64,000 nt of DNA from Hedera helix (lineage: Eukaryota > Streptophyta > Magnoliopsida > Apiales > Araliaceae), in contig OX359286.1 of NCBI GenBank assembly GCA_947179155.2, forward strand, positions 10,698,024-10,762,023. Reading direction: 5' to 3'. Below the pieces are notes generated by a model. It was given only the letters and a program-made list of their open reading frames with translations. It made no database searches and was not told the DNA's origin. Positions 1 through 11,510 of this stretch are shown piece after piece. Both the position numbers and the translations under genes were made by a program. The stretch's first letter is position 1. Each line of letters starts with the position of its first letter.

Positions 1-550
1 AACGGATTATATAGAGTCGGATTTTCAGGTTGTGAACGTTAGTATTAAATGTTTATATTATAATTCAATATGGATGATTTGTTAAGGTGACATTAATATT
101 TTGTATACTTGTAAATTTGGTACGGATAGAACGAGTAGAATTAAGATATGAATTTTGATTATCTAATGTAGTTGGTATGGAAGAGATTATTATATGTTGA
201 ATTATGAAGTATGATACAAAGAATATTTTTATGGACATGTATGATATTAAAAATTTGAATGCCGAGCTTTATTATACAAGAAAGAAAAGAATAAGTAAAG
301 GTTGCGATCTAGGGACTAAGATCCAGGTGTAAGGATTTTAAATATCTAAATATTTTAATACAACGATTGAATTGAGAAAAAGAAAAATTTATACGAAAAT
401 TTGGTAATTGTTGATTTTAAAAACCAATTAATGGATCAATTATGGTGTTTAAAGATTTATTAACCAACCGAAATTCGGACGTTAAGGAAATAATGTTTAA
501 TCAACATGAAGCTTAAGGTAATAATATGGGTCGAATTTCGGGGTTGTTAC
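1..550 (+). mobile_element. 3' part of a plus-strand LTR, cut by the window edge
   Basis: The sequence ends in a typical gypsy U5 end (TTTCGGGGTTGTTACA) at 550. Its last ~80 bases resemble, in the opposite orientation, the start of the LTRs at 2544 and 5454. From 551 the sequence switches abruptly to the interior of another element (B2), so this is the right end of an LTR inserted there. The LTR start lies outside the window, so the TSD (right copy would be AATAT) cannot be confirmed. No coding potential is seen. Confidence 0.7.
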
Positions 551-714
551 AAATATTTTACAAAAGAATAAATTGAAAATCAAAATATTCATTAAAACTT
601 TCATAATATGCTGAGGGGTCATCAAGACTGTGAACATCCGAATGGAATTAACTGAAGTAAATACTTATAAACAGAGTGTTTATCAATCACAAAGACTGAA
701 AACATTAAATAGGT

Positions 715-742
715 GTACGCTAGGTGATCAACCTATTGTACC
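715..742 (-). other. Conserved hairpin with palindromic TGATCA at its apex
   Basis: GTAC-n-CTAGG on one side and CCTAT-n-GTAC on the other flank TGATCA. The same structure, with changed bases, occurs at 47435-47463 and 56488-56514 in related non-coding interiors. Confidence 0.6.
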
Positions 743-1854
743 ATACGTCGTGCAGAACGTCTTAGTTTTTAGGCGCCAGTCGGAGCTATATGCTGACAAA
801 AATATATCTGCTTTAGCCGACAGAATATATTTGTTTTTGCACTTGTTCACCTCAGACTTGCTACAAAATTCCGTTCCAAAATAATTTGGATTGGATAATA
901 AAACTTGAGTCAATTCTGACCAAAAAGTGTCCAATCACAATAAATGACAAAGACTCTCATCATTGAACTGTTTGTATATTACGATTCAAAAATCATTTCA
1001 GATTAGTTAAAATAACTAAAATTCATTTATAGGATTTCATGATACCGCATCATCTTGACAGTACATTGAGGATTCCGTCATTAATTCATGACTTCATGAT
1101 ACCGCACATCTTGACAGTACGTTGAGGATTCCGTCCTTTTCATCCACACACTATGGCTTTAATGGCGTGTGATGATTTTATAAATACATTTTGATATTTT
1201 CAAATCAATTTGTCTAGCTGAAACAATTAGCATAGACTTTTCTTTAAACGTTTTAAAATACTGAAAATCATTTTACGACTTTGTCATACTACATCATACC
1301 ATAGTGGGCTTTAAACATCCAACACTAAGTTACTCTACATTGATGACTCCATCGTTTATCATCTCTGCACTAAATGCATTAATGATTTCTAAAATACATT
1401 TGTCTTTTCAAAAGCACAAAAGTGCGAATTTAGCACGATTTTAAGAATTTCAAAGTCTAGCATAGCTAAAAGATTTGGAATGTCCTAAAACCTCAAAATA
1501 CCTCAAATTTCTCCTCCGCATTCTTTTCCAGCTTAATAACTATATCTGGTAAAGCTCTAGTCTTACTACTTAACTCTACCCATACTTACTGTTCATCAAA
1601 CTTACCACACATTAGGAGTTCAAGTACTTGCCACAATCATATGGGTTGGAAAACTTATCCTACTCAGACCAAAATCGTCCATTCGCTGAGGGGTTTCACC
1701 ATACGATTATGAGTCACGAACTTACCATCAGTATGAGTTTTAAGAACACGTACTTATCTTAAAATTCTCTACATATCCAATATATTATGAGAAAAAAGAA
1801 TCACCTTCTCACCATATATACATCGAATAGTGTGACATCAGGTTCAAATCGATT

Positions 1855-2098
1855 ATCACTATAGGAAGCTAAGTGGTTGTCAAACCAAACACAATCTCCT
1901 GCCCATACAAGAAATTGGTCAACTCGACCACTAATCAATATAGAAAGTTAAACGGTCGTTAAACCAATAACAAATCCCCTGCCTATACAAAGAAATGTTC
2001 AACTAAACTACCATATTAATATAGGAAGCAAAGTGGCTCTAAAACCAAGCACAGATTCCCCGCCCATACAAGGAATCGTACAACTCAGCCACTAATAT
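1855..2098 (-). repeat. Three diverged tandem ~80-bp units in the B2 interior
   Basis: Each unit, on the minus strand, reads approximately GTGGYTGAGTTG, a TTGTATGGGC core, a G-rich tract, GCTTGGTTT and a TTCCTATATTGAT end. Units are only ~75-80% alike but keep order and length. The same triplet is at 55115-55375 in B3, and a single copy is at ~4590-4660 in element S. Confidence 0.75.
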
Positions 2099-2472
2099 GA
2101 GTCCTCAATTAAAAATCCACAAACCACTAATTTTTCTTAACTGAATACAAATTCTCTCAATTCATATTTTAGCACATCTGACTCATTACGAGTTCATCTC
2201 TTATGATCATTTCATGACCTTATTAGCATTTTCTTTATGCTTCTCAAAATCTTATCATAAGATATTTTTCTATCATTTCTTCAAATTAGGTACAACATGA
2301 CCTTTTTCATCTCTCTTATATCTTCTCAAATCCATATTTGGATAATCTTCTCTATATGAATTTTTCAAATTCATCTTTTATTACTTAAACTCTACCTGAG
2401 TTTATTCATTTTACTTATCTTCTATTACGGTTATAGCCTAAGGTACTCTTACCTAAGGTTTATAACCTATCA

Positions 2473-2484
2473 GCTTTGATACCA
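2473..2484 (-). promoter_or_regulatory. Primer-binding site of B2 (initiator Met tRNA type)
   Basis: On the minus strand TGGTATCAAAGC lies three bases after the LTR end at 2488. It matches the usual plant TGGTATCAGAGC site with one change. Confidence 0.8.
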
Positions 2485-2487
2485 ACT

Positions 2488-2543
2488 TGTGATGACCCTA
2501 AATCTGAGTTCCTTTAACCTCGGATCCGGTTGAACACTAGTAC
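2488..2543 (-). mobile_element. U5 end of the B2 5' LTR (short severed piece)
   Basis: On the minus strand this ends in GGTCATCACA just before the primer site. It matches the end of the B3 LTR near 54500-54547 (AAAGGAACTC followed by GGATTT). The LTR continues at 8402 after the insertion 2544-8401; together the pieces give ~4.56 kb, matching the B3 LTRs at 4.64 and 4.71 kb. Confidence 0.8.
2539..2543. repeat. Target-site duplication AGTAC, left copy
   Basis: AGTAC directly precedes TGTAACGACC at 2544. The same five bases follow the LTR end at 8401, so the whole of 2544-8401 behaves as one insertion in the B2 LTR. Confidence 0.75.
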
Positions 2544-3079
2544 TGTAACGACCCCAAAATTCAACCCACTTTATTACCTTAATTTTCATATTTATGAAAC
2601 ATTATTTTCCTTACATCCAAATTTCAGTCCGTTACTAAATCTTTAATCTACTTCTTTAATATTCATAACTTACATGGATAACCTTATAATGATCTTAATT
2701 GCCAGAATATTTAAATTCTTAACTTAATTCACAATTTCTTCGTAATATTACATTTCACAATTCTCTAAAAATTTTGTTCATAAAACTTTAACTTATTTCT
2801 TGATACACTTATCAAGATAATTTCTAATTCTCTGGAAAAAAAATGTTCTTTAATCACACTTACCCTTACTCCATTCACTTATTTCATTCTTATGTCACAC
2901 ATCATTCATATTCTGCACATTCATCCTTCTTTTCTCAATTCATAATCATGAATCTTCTTTTCATTCCATAATCATTCCTTAATACCTTTATTATTCAACA
3001 TTAGACTTTAAATACTAACATTTACTTAATTCCATTGAAATCCTTATTTGGAATTACTCCAAAAATCCTGGGTGTCACA
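2544..3079 (-). mobile_element. LTR of non-coding element S (3' LTR on the minus strand)
   Basis: The 536-bp LTR reads on the minus strand from TGTGACACCCAGG to GGGGTCGTTACA. It is nearly the same as 5454-5982, with about a dozen differences by eye, so the pair are the two LTRs of one element. On the minus strand it is preceded by the polypurine tract GAGGGGTGAA at 3080-3089. Confidence 0.88.
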
Positions 3080-5438
3080 TTCACCCCTCATTCATAAAAT
3101 TTCGTCATCGAAATTTCTATGTACTAATATTTCATTCATTTGTAACTTACACATTTCCTTTGCATTTATTCCACATATCTTTCTTTCATTCTGTCCTCGT
3201 GGTCATTACACATTGCCATTTCTAATCCATCACATTTCATAGTTCCTTTTACTTCGCAATTATTACTTTCCTTATCACTCACAATTAAAATACTACCCCA
3301 TCCTACCATCCAATCTTCATAAGAGTAGAAGAATTCAAAATTTTTATTTTGAAAAACTTTCATGATATGCTGAATGAACATTTATCTCGGTTTACAGTAC
3401 TTCGCTCCCCGAGTACTTCATACTGCAAACCTTGACAGTGGATCAGTCTGCCATTAAAGTGGTGTATATTTAATCCGTAATTTGGCACTCCAGTAGAACA
3501 ATCTGTAATGCCAGTGTTTCCTTATGCCAGGATACCATTTAATCAACCTGTAATATTCTTAATCTCTTTGTTCATCTCAGCCTTAGGATTTATTCAAAAT
3601 AATTTGATCGGTTATAACTTTCAAAGAATATGAATTCAATATTTTACAAAATTTGTCTAGCTGAATCAATAGCTCAGACTTATATTTTTTCAGCGCTTGT
3701 CTAGCCAGATCAATTAGCATAGACTTTCTTTTAACAATTATACTCCGCAAAAAATTTTAAAATATTCATCATGTCAAAACTTTTCAAAACGTCTAGCCGA
3801 GTCAAGTGGCAATGACTTATAGCTTTAACATAACTTCATAAATCAAAATCATTTATGACTTCATGTTACCGCGTCATCTTGACAGTACGTTGAGGATTCC
3901 GTCGTTAATAATTCCTACATCATAAACCATACTGTATGGTGTTGAATCATCTTATAACGAAATAGTATCGCACCGTCTCAACAACACTTTGAGCATTCCG
4001 TCATTCATCACATCTACACCGGGCTAAAAGGTGCGTGGATGATTTTTTTGAAATACATTTTGATGTAAAAATATTTTTGTCTAGCCGAAACAAGCAGCGT
4101 AGACACTTTTTAGATCGCTTAGAATAATTCATTTTTAGTTAGCATATTCGGGCGAAATTAACTTGAGGTCAAAAATTTTGAAGTCTAGCAAAGCTAGAAG
4201 AGTGGGAATATCCTAAATTCCCTAACATTCACTTTTTTTGCTTCTTCATTTAATTATTGTATTTATTGCTAGGACTATTATTATTTATCAGATTAAAATT
4301 TCTATCTACTCTAACTTTTCTATACCCCCGTATAGTTAATCAAACTTACCACACATTATGAGTCCAGGAACTTACCACAAAATATGAGTTTAGAAGCTTG
4401 TCCTAGCAATATGTAGTCTGAGAACAAATCAAAGACTATCCATATGCTGAGGGGCTCAAAAATACCATACAATTATAAGTCATGGACTTACCATATGCAT
4501 GAGTTTTAAGAACTCATGCCTAACTTAATATTATCTATCTATCAAAACCAATAGCGCAATTCTAACATTTCAATGATTATCACATAGTAACTAAGTAAAC
4601 ACAAATCCCCCGCCCATACAAAGGATTGTGCAATTCAGTCACCACGTGTGTCCTCAATTGAAATTTCGTACGCAAGCTTTTTGCCCCTTATCATAACATT
4701 TCTGTCTTTCATGTCTTATCATTCTCTGAATTCTTCTTGTACTATTTCATAGTACCATTTTTCTTTATAGCATCAAGCTATACCTTTTGGACCATTAACA
4801 GGTCTCTCTGTTCTTTTACAGTCTCATTAGATCCCATCATAGTCTTACTTTACAATCTATTCCTTACTCACTTTCCTTATCTTGTGATCGTATCGTAGTA
4901 CGATCCTCTTACCGTTCTTGATTATATTATTATGATCTCCTTCCGTACTTTTCAGCTTACCTTGTCATCTTTATTGTTTAAATCAGGTGTCCCCTGATTT
5001 TTCTTTGAGATTCATCTTTGAATTATTTCAAATATTCTTTCAGATATGTTCTTAATTGAACTTATAAATTTTCTCATTTCGTTTCATTCAAATCTTCCTT
5101 AACATCTTTATCTCTTCCCTATAATCTTATATCTTTCATATTTCCTTACTTTAGCCAATATCTGAGAACATCTTTCTCTACTTATATCTTTCCATTCTAA
5201 TCCCCCCATGTTCATCAAACTTATCACGTATTTGGGCTCAGGAACTTACCATAATCATATGGTTTGAAGTGATTGTCCTAGTCAGGCCATAGTCGCCCAT
5301 TCGCTAAAGGGGCTTCACCATACAATCATGAGTCACGAGCTTACTATACGCTTAAGTTTTCCGAATACGCGACTATCTTTATTCTTCCTTACTTAGGTTA
5401 TAGTCTAAGGTATCATTTACCTAAGGTTTATAACCTCT
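3080..5438 (-). mobile_element. Non-coding interior of element S
   Basis: This is a 2.4-kb interior between paired LTRs with a polypurine tract at 3080-3089 and a primer site at 5439-5451. It encodes no gag or pol. It shares modules with the B and C interiors: the CTAGCCGAAACAA blocks near 3710 and 4080, the GACAGTACGTTGAGGATTCC phrase near 3880, one copy of the GTATGGGC unit near 4610, and two copies of the CTGAGGGGC/ACTTACCA module (4340-4510 and 5205-5345). A different hairpin (AGTACT-n-CG with CGAGTACT, ~3399-3420) sits where B and C have the TGATCA hairpin. Confidence 0.85.
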
Positions 5439-5451
5439 GGCTCTGATACCA
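5439..5451 (-). promoter_or_regulatory. Primer-binding site of element S
   Basis: On the minus strand TGGTATCAGAGCC follows the LTR end (TTACA) after two bases. This is the canonical initiator Met tRNA site of plant Ty3/gypsy elements. Confidence 0.9.
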
Positions 5452-5453
5452 AC

Positions 5454-5982
5454 TGTAACGACCCCGAAATTCAACCCACTTTATTACCTTAATTTTCATA
5501 TTTATGAAACATTATTTTCCTTACGTCCAAATTTCGGTCCGTTAATAAATCTTTAATCTCCTTCTTTAATATTCATAACTTATATGGATAACCTTATAAT
5601 GATCTTAACTGCCAGAATATTTAAATTCTTAACTTAATTCACAATTTCTTCGTAATATTACATTTCACAATTCTCTAAAAATTTTGTTCATAAAACTTTA
5701 ACTTATTTCTTGATACACTTATCAAGATAATTTCTCATTCTCTGGAAGAAAAAAATTTCTTTAATCACACTTACCCTTACTCCATTCACTTATTTCATTC
5801 TTATATCACACATCATTCATATTCTGCACATTCATCCTTCTTTTCTCAATGCATAATCATGAATCTTCTTTTCATTCCATAATCATTCCTTAATACCTTT
5901 ATTATTCAACATTAGACTTTAAATACTAACATTTACTTAATTCCATTGAAATCCTTATTTGGAATTACTCCAAAAATCCTGG
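5454..5982 (-). mobile_element. 5' LTR of element S, missing its outer tip
   Basis: It pairs with 2544-3079 at ~97-98% identity by eye. It begins cleanly on the plus strand at TGTAACGACC but breaks at CCTGG (5982). The last ~8 bases of the U3 end (GTGTCACA) are replaced by sequence belonging to the F interior, so the outer boundary of S was lost here. Confidence 0.85.
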
Positions 5983-6132
5983 CTGTGAATATTAAAGAGG
6001 TAAAATATGATTGTTATGGATATAGTTGTGATTTATCAAGATAAAGGTATAGCAAGACGCTATGAATGAAATACGTATGATTATTACGACAATTATGATT
6101 CCAAGGACGGAATCCTGTTAAGGGGGGAAGAA
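5983..6132 (+). mobile_element. 3' internal end of gypsy element F with polypurine tract
   Basis: A 150-bp piece ends in AAGGGGGGAAGAA at 6120-6132, immediately before the LTR at 6133. GGACGGAATCCTG just upstream is typical of the 3' internal end of plant gypsy elements. Too short to show a protein. Confidence 0.7.
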
Positions 6133-7383
6133 TGTGAGGATCCGAATTTCCAGGATTTCTTTAATAATATTAAATGAGAATTTAATCAACTAAATTATCA
6201 AGTTTGTTAAATTATTGGTGAATTATATGTGATTTAAGGTATGTGATGATATTTAATTAGTAAATTAAATCTGTACAGAGATCATGACGAATTGTGTTAA
6301 TTTAAAATAATTGGAAAGTAAATAAATTGTTTAAAAACAATTTATGAAGAATAAGAGAAATTTGTTGTAAAGGCAATAAAATTATTATGGAAATACGAAA
6401 ATTATATTTGAATGGTATTATGTAGTAATGTGAAATATATGATTTAGATGTGTATATATATATATATACATTTGTATATATATAAATGTGCGTGTTTAAT
6501 TTATAATTATAAATTTAATTAATTATGAAAATTAAGGGATTAATAATTAAATTAATCCAAAAATTTATGAAAAGTTAATGAGGAAATTAGTAAAATTATA
6601 ATTATTGATCTTAGATTTAATCAAGAATTTTGGAAGAAGTTTAGAAATTAATTGAGAAGGAAAGGTAATTATATAAATTATATAATAATAAATTATATAA
6701 TTTATATAAGGAAATTAAAATAAGGTATGAAGAAAATAATAATTATATAAATTATATAAGAATAATTATGTAATTTATATAAGGTGATTAAATGGAATAA
6801 GGTTGGAGGAATTTAAGAAAGGAGAATGTAAATATATAAATTATATAATATTAAATTATATAATTTATATATAAAGAAATTATTGTAAATATTAAAGAAA
6901 TTGAATAATAAATAAGAAAAAAGAATGTTTTAAGTTATTAAAAATTATATTTATGTATAATAGAATTATTATGACTTTTATGAAAAATAATATTTCAGAA
7001 ATGTGAAAATGTTAATGTAACATGATGTCCAAATAACGAAGTGAAAAATTACGAAAAATAATTTTTATATGTTATATGAATTATTTTATGAGTTTTGGAG
7101 ATATAAAATACCTCATATAATTACATGCATGTTATTGTGCGTGTACAAAATTTATCAAGTAAAGTACCCAAATGAGGTATTAAAATTATTTATAAATCAT
7201 ATTATGATTTTTAGTGAATTAAAATAAATATTTTATATATTATATATAAAATATTTATTACACGAAAGAATTACGTAATGTATTAAATTAAAAATTACAT
7301 GCTAGTCTTGGAACAATCCGGAAATTGGAAAAGCCAAAGTCGGTGGACTTAATTTTGGCCAAAAAGTGATTAAATGTTCTTGG

Positions 7384-7392
7384 CTATTTAAG
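7384..7392 (+). promoter_or_regulatory. Likely TATA box of LTR1
   Basis: CTATTTAAG lies in the middle of the LTR, just before a purine-rich then CT-rich leader. The position is right for an LTR promoter, but the match is to a weak TATA variant. Confidence 0.4.
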
Positions 7393-7779
7393 ACAAGGAA
7401 AAAGGAAACAAAAGAAAAAAAAGAACATAACCCTTATCATTCTTCTCTCCACCAACGCCACCACCATCCGGCCACCACCTTACCTCCATAGTCGCCAAGA
7501 AAGAGAGAAAGATTGGTGCCAACAAGGAATATAACAAGCTTCCTAAGAAGATTTACCAAGCTTTGAAGGTATAAAAGTTAATTATTTGAATTATTTTAGT
7601 ATTTGTGGTGTTAAAATAATTTTGTGAAAAAATAGGAAATAATTAGAATAATGATTCTAAATAATTTATGGATGTATAATTATGAGTTTTATAATTTTTG
7701 GTGTAAGTATATTGTAAATTTTTGGTTCAAAAATGGTGAATTTCGGTAAGTTGGCGCACTGTTGCTGGGAAAAGAGGAA

Positions 7780-8175
7780 GAAGAAAAGAAAAGGCCGCCG
7801 CGCATGGCGCAACAACCATTTTTTTTCCGAACACGGGACCAAAACGACGGCGTTTTGGCACGCGGAAGGGGGGAGTCGCGCCATGCGCGGAGCCCAAAAT
7901 CTGGCGAAGGAAACGACGTCGTTTTGGCGTCGGCAAGGGGGGGCTACGCGCAATGTGCGGCCGACGGAACGCAGCAAAATTACAGTTTTACCCCCGACCT
8001 TTTCTGGAAAGGACCAGCGTGTCCTTTGACATTGGAAAATTACGAATATGCCCCTGAGTTTTTCTGTTAATGATGGTTGTGTCCCTAACGTTGCTGAATT
8101 TACCGAAATGTCCCTGGGCTTTTCGGAAAATTCCGGATGTGTCCCTAATGAAGCGGAAATTACCAAAATGCCCTC
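7780..8175 (+). repeat. GC-rich hairpin/palindrome module, copy 1 (LTR1)
   Basis: This is a GC-rich island in AT-rich LTR. It contains GCGCATGGCGC-type inverted repeats (~7800, 7880, 7938), the palindromes AAACGACGGCGTTTTGG and AAACGACGTCGTTTTGG, and then repeated AATTACNAAATGCCCC and GTGTCCCTAA lines to 8175. Related modules are at 13607, 15549, 18320, 52290 and 59258. Confidence 0.75.
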
Positions 8176-8401
8176 AGAAGTGAATTTTAATTGAAATAAA
8201 TGTTTAAAAATTGTTTAAAAATCATAGAAAATTATAGAAAAATACTAAAAATATAAAAATGATGTTTTGGCATTAAATTTAATATTTTTGTAAAAATATT
8301 AAATATTGGGGATTAATATTTAAATGTTTAAATATTAATCTCATAAGGTTATAATTTATAAAATGTTTAAATAAAGTGGGTTGAATTTCGGGGTCGTTAC
8401 A

Positions 8402-8406
8402 AGTAC
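8402..8406. repeat. Target-site duplication AGTAC, right copy
   Basis: Five bases following GGTCGTTACA at 8401 repeat the five bases before 2544. Confidence 0.75.
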
Positions 8407-9479
8407 TACTTTTTTTTATTGTTCATGAATTACAACAATATTATAATTGCTAAATAATCATTTATTTACAATTTTACATTATCTCTTTCTATTCCAGAAT
8501 CGCAATCTTTAAAATCCTATTACCACTTTGAGATCATATGCATAATGACTCAATCACACCATCTTATTATCCTTATACATAAAGGACAACGTCTGAAAAT
8601 GATATTAAAAATAATATGTAAATGTTCTCTTAACATTTCAAGTTTGCTAATCTATAGCACAACAAAACATAAACTCTTCATATATACTTACTTAAGTAAA
8701 TGAATTAATCTACCCCAAGGTTTTACTACGAAAGCACCTACGCTTCAATCTTGATGACTCATTAGTCAATCTTCATTTTTGTCTCTACCAAAGTAATCGG
8801 CTTCTTCAAGCTACTCTGTAATGTTTTATTTTAAGCAAGGGTGAGCACGACGGCTCAGCAAGTCTAACAGTTTCACATAACACGTAAAACAGTTCAATCA
8901 TGCTTCATGCTTCATGCATATTATGCTTTGCAGTACATACATATCTCATGCATAACATACTTCGCATTTAATCTACGCTTCATGTCTAAAATCTATCATG
9001 ACATACAGTGCAATGAGAACAATTGTCTTAAATCAACTACCACATATCAACAGTTCAAGTCAACTTATTTCACAAAGGCACATTAAAATATCTTTGCACA
9101 TAACTACGTATGAGCACCTCACATTTTAATAATAAACTTATAAATCATGCACATAATGCAACACATTCTGAAAAACTTGCCTGATTCGCTTATACCATTT
9201 ATGCTTATTTGCGTCTTTCGTTCAACCTACAATTTATATAGGAAATTGAAATAATTATTAGATACAATGACTATTAATTAGTCTTTATATAAGACTCTAA
9301 CTTCAATTATTAACTCTTAAGATGTTCGACAAACGAACCCTTAAGTTTCGGACAAAAACCCTAGCCCAAACCTAATTTGGACATGTCGGGTACACCTTAA
9401 CCATCTTACGCCTTCACTACACGTTCTTCTTTTACATAACTTAATGATTTAGACATTTAATAATGTACCAAATATCTCA

Positions 9480-9990
9480 AAATATTATCTACATTTGATA
9501 ATATATAACTACATTCAAATATTATTAACCATTTAATAATATTTTAATCTCTTATTAATATTATTAACTATTTAATAATATTTTTAATCTCTTACTAATA
9601 TTATTCACCATTTGATAATATTTTAATCTATTATTAACCATTTAATAATATTTTAATCACTTATTAATATTATTAACCATTTAATAATATTTTAATCACT
9701 TATTAATATTATTAATCATTATATAATATTTTAATCTCTCATTAATATTATTAACCAATTAATAATATTTTAATTACTTATTAATATTATTAGCCATTTA
9801 ATAATATTTTAATCACTTATTAATATTATTAACCATTTAATAATATTTTAATCTCTCATTAATATTATTAACCATTGAATAATATTTTAATCACTTATTA
9901 ATATTATTAACCATTTAATAATATTTTAATCACTTATTAATATTATTAACCATTTAATAATATTTTAATCACTTACTAATGTCATTAATT
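9480..9990 (-). repeat. Tandem ~39-bp AT repeat in the B2 LTR
   Basis: About a dozen copies of a unit built from TTATTAATATTATTAACCAT and TTAATAATATTTTAATCAC occur in a row with a few substitutions. They continue into looser AT-rich palindromic sequence to about 10560. Confidence 0.85.
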
Positions 9991-11502
9991 ATTTAATAAC
10001 ATTTTCATCATATACAATGTTAGTACTCATTTCATAACATTTTTAGTTACTTATATATTTAATCCTTTAACAATATTTTAACAATCCTTAAATCCTTTAA
10101 TGATTATTTAAATAATAATCTCTTAATTAATTAACTCAATTTATTATTTAATATTCATTAAATAACAAATGATCATTTTATTCACTTCATCTCCCTTTAA
10201 TTATTATTTAATATCCTTTAAATAATAATTAACTAATTACCCTTATTTATTAAAATAATAAATAATTACCTTATTAACTTCATCTTTCTTTAATTACCAT
10301 TTAATATCCTTTAAATAATAATTAATTAGCTAGTTATTATTTAATATTAATTAACTATTTATTATTCAATATTAATTAAATAATAAATAATTATTTTATT
10401 AACTTCACATCCTTCTTTATTTATTATATAATAATAAATAATTATTTTTATATTTATTTGCTTTAATTATTATTTACTATCAATTAAATAATAATTAATT
10501 ATAATAATAGCTTTTATTTACTTTATTTATTATTTATTATAAATAATAAATAATTATTAAACTTGGGTCCCAAATTAATTATATTTATTTTTAAGCATTT
10601 TTATCCATTTTGGACTTAAATAACCCGAACCGACCCGACCCGAATGGCCCCGACCCTCCTTTATAGTGCAAAACAAGGGCCCCGGCCCTTGTGTTGCAGA
10701 ATCTGCAGAAATGCCATTTTTCAGATTTTTCAACTTTTGCTCATTTGATTAAAACTACCATAAATCCTTCATTACAGAACATTTTGGGGGTGATTCTTGA
10801 GTCCATTCTCATTAGAATTTCCCCCTCTACAACTTCTCTTTATATCACAAATCCAAATTCCAAACGGATCTATGATTAAAATCGCTCACAATGCCACCTA
10901 GGGTTTTAAAATCAACATGTTTTGAGGAAAAATACATAACTTCTTTATTTTTCCACATTTTTGAAAGATTCAAGTTGAGTTTTATTAAAAACTCATAGAG
11001 GTAACTTTTTAGCCATAGAAATCCAATTTTCAACTTGTACATTTCAAACTACAACATTAAATAGTGCATAGCTACCTAGGTTTTTATCGGTAAAGCTTAA
11101 TATAGACATTTCTTGCATTTTTATGCATACCGCTCATACCAAAACATGATTTAACTATATCAAACCATAATTCTACCAATATAACATAGCTTAAAACTTC
11201 TAGAGCATCAAAATAACTTTTGATCGGTTAAAAATACATTTTAACCGTTCAAATCATATCTAAACTATAAAAATGAACTAAAAAGGGTTTAGAACACTTT
11301 TTAACCTCATATACATGGATGCTCTCCTTCCTCTTGACATGATCTTGGCTTATGACTTCCTCTTGTCCATTCTCTAGCAAATTTCCTTGATGGAACATCC
11401 ATCTCCCAAAGCTTGCTTACTTTTCTTTAGAACTCTCTCTCTCTTTCTCTCTTGAAGTTCTTGAAAAATGACTAACTAACATAACAAGAGTGTGATGGAT
11501 GC

Positions 11503-11510
11503 TATATATA
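11503..11510 (-). promoter_or_regulatory. Likely TATA box of the B2 LTR
   Basis: TATATATA on the minus strand (GTCTATATATAGCATCC) is followed downstream by a CT/GA-rich leader (GAGAGAAAGAGAGAG near 11430), as expected at the U3/R border. Confidence 0.55.

Larger units (their letters stand above)
551..2472 (-). mobile_element. Non-coding internal domain of LARD-like element B2
   Basis: This is the reverse complement of a domain closely related to 54548-56879 (element B3). Shared landmarks are the block around 600-640 (CTGAGGGGTCATCAAGACTG), the hairpin at 715-742, the phrase GACAGTACRTTGAGGATTCC (twice near 1060-1135), the triplicated unit at 1855-2098, and the primer-binding site at 2473. 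No open frame of meaningful length or retroviral domain is visible on either strand. The short frame at 630-884 lies across the conserved hairpin block and matches no known protein. Its U3-proximal end is cut by the LTR ending at 550. Confidence 0.85.
6133..8401 (+). mobile_element. LTR1, 3' LTR of element F with an S-type tail
   Basis: It starts TGTGAGGATCC after a polypurine tract and ends GGGGTCGTTACA. Its first ~2.2 kb follow the minus-strand LTR E (15548 down to ~13440): the same start, the same long ATATAAATTATATAA blocks, a shared promoter area and the GC-rich module. At ~8360 it departs from E and ends with a 32-bp tail nearly identical to the inner end of the S LTRs. No PBS follows; B2 LTR sequence resumes after AGTAC. 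No protein is encoded; long frames at 7666-8166 come from the GC-rich module. Confidence 0.8.

Noticed and set aside
630..884. 84-codon frame in the B2 interior
   Set aside because: It runs antisense across the conserved non-coding interior and its hairpin. The B3 counterpart does not keep the frame.
7666..8166. Overlapping frames of 70-166 codons on both strands (also 13589-13964, 18208-18627, 52198-52547, 59166-59515)
   Set aside because: All lie over the GC-rich LTR modules, where stop codons are rare. Frames exist on several strands at once, show no domain, and recur only because the module recurs. Not genes.
9480..9990. Regular repeats resembling a CRISPR array
   Set aside because: Units are contiguous without unique spacers and lie in a plant retrotransposon LTR; this is a tandem repeat.
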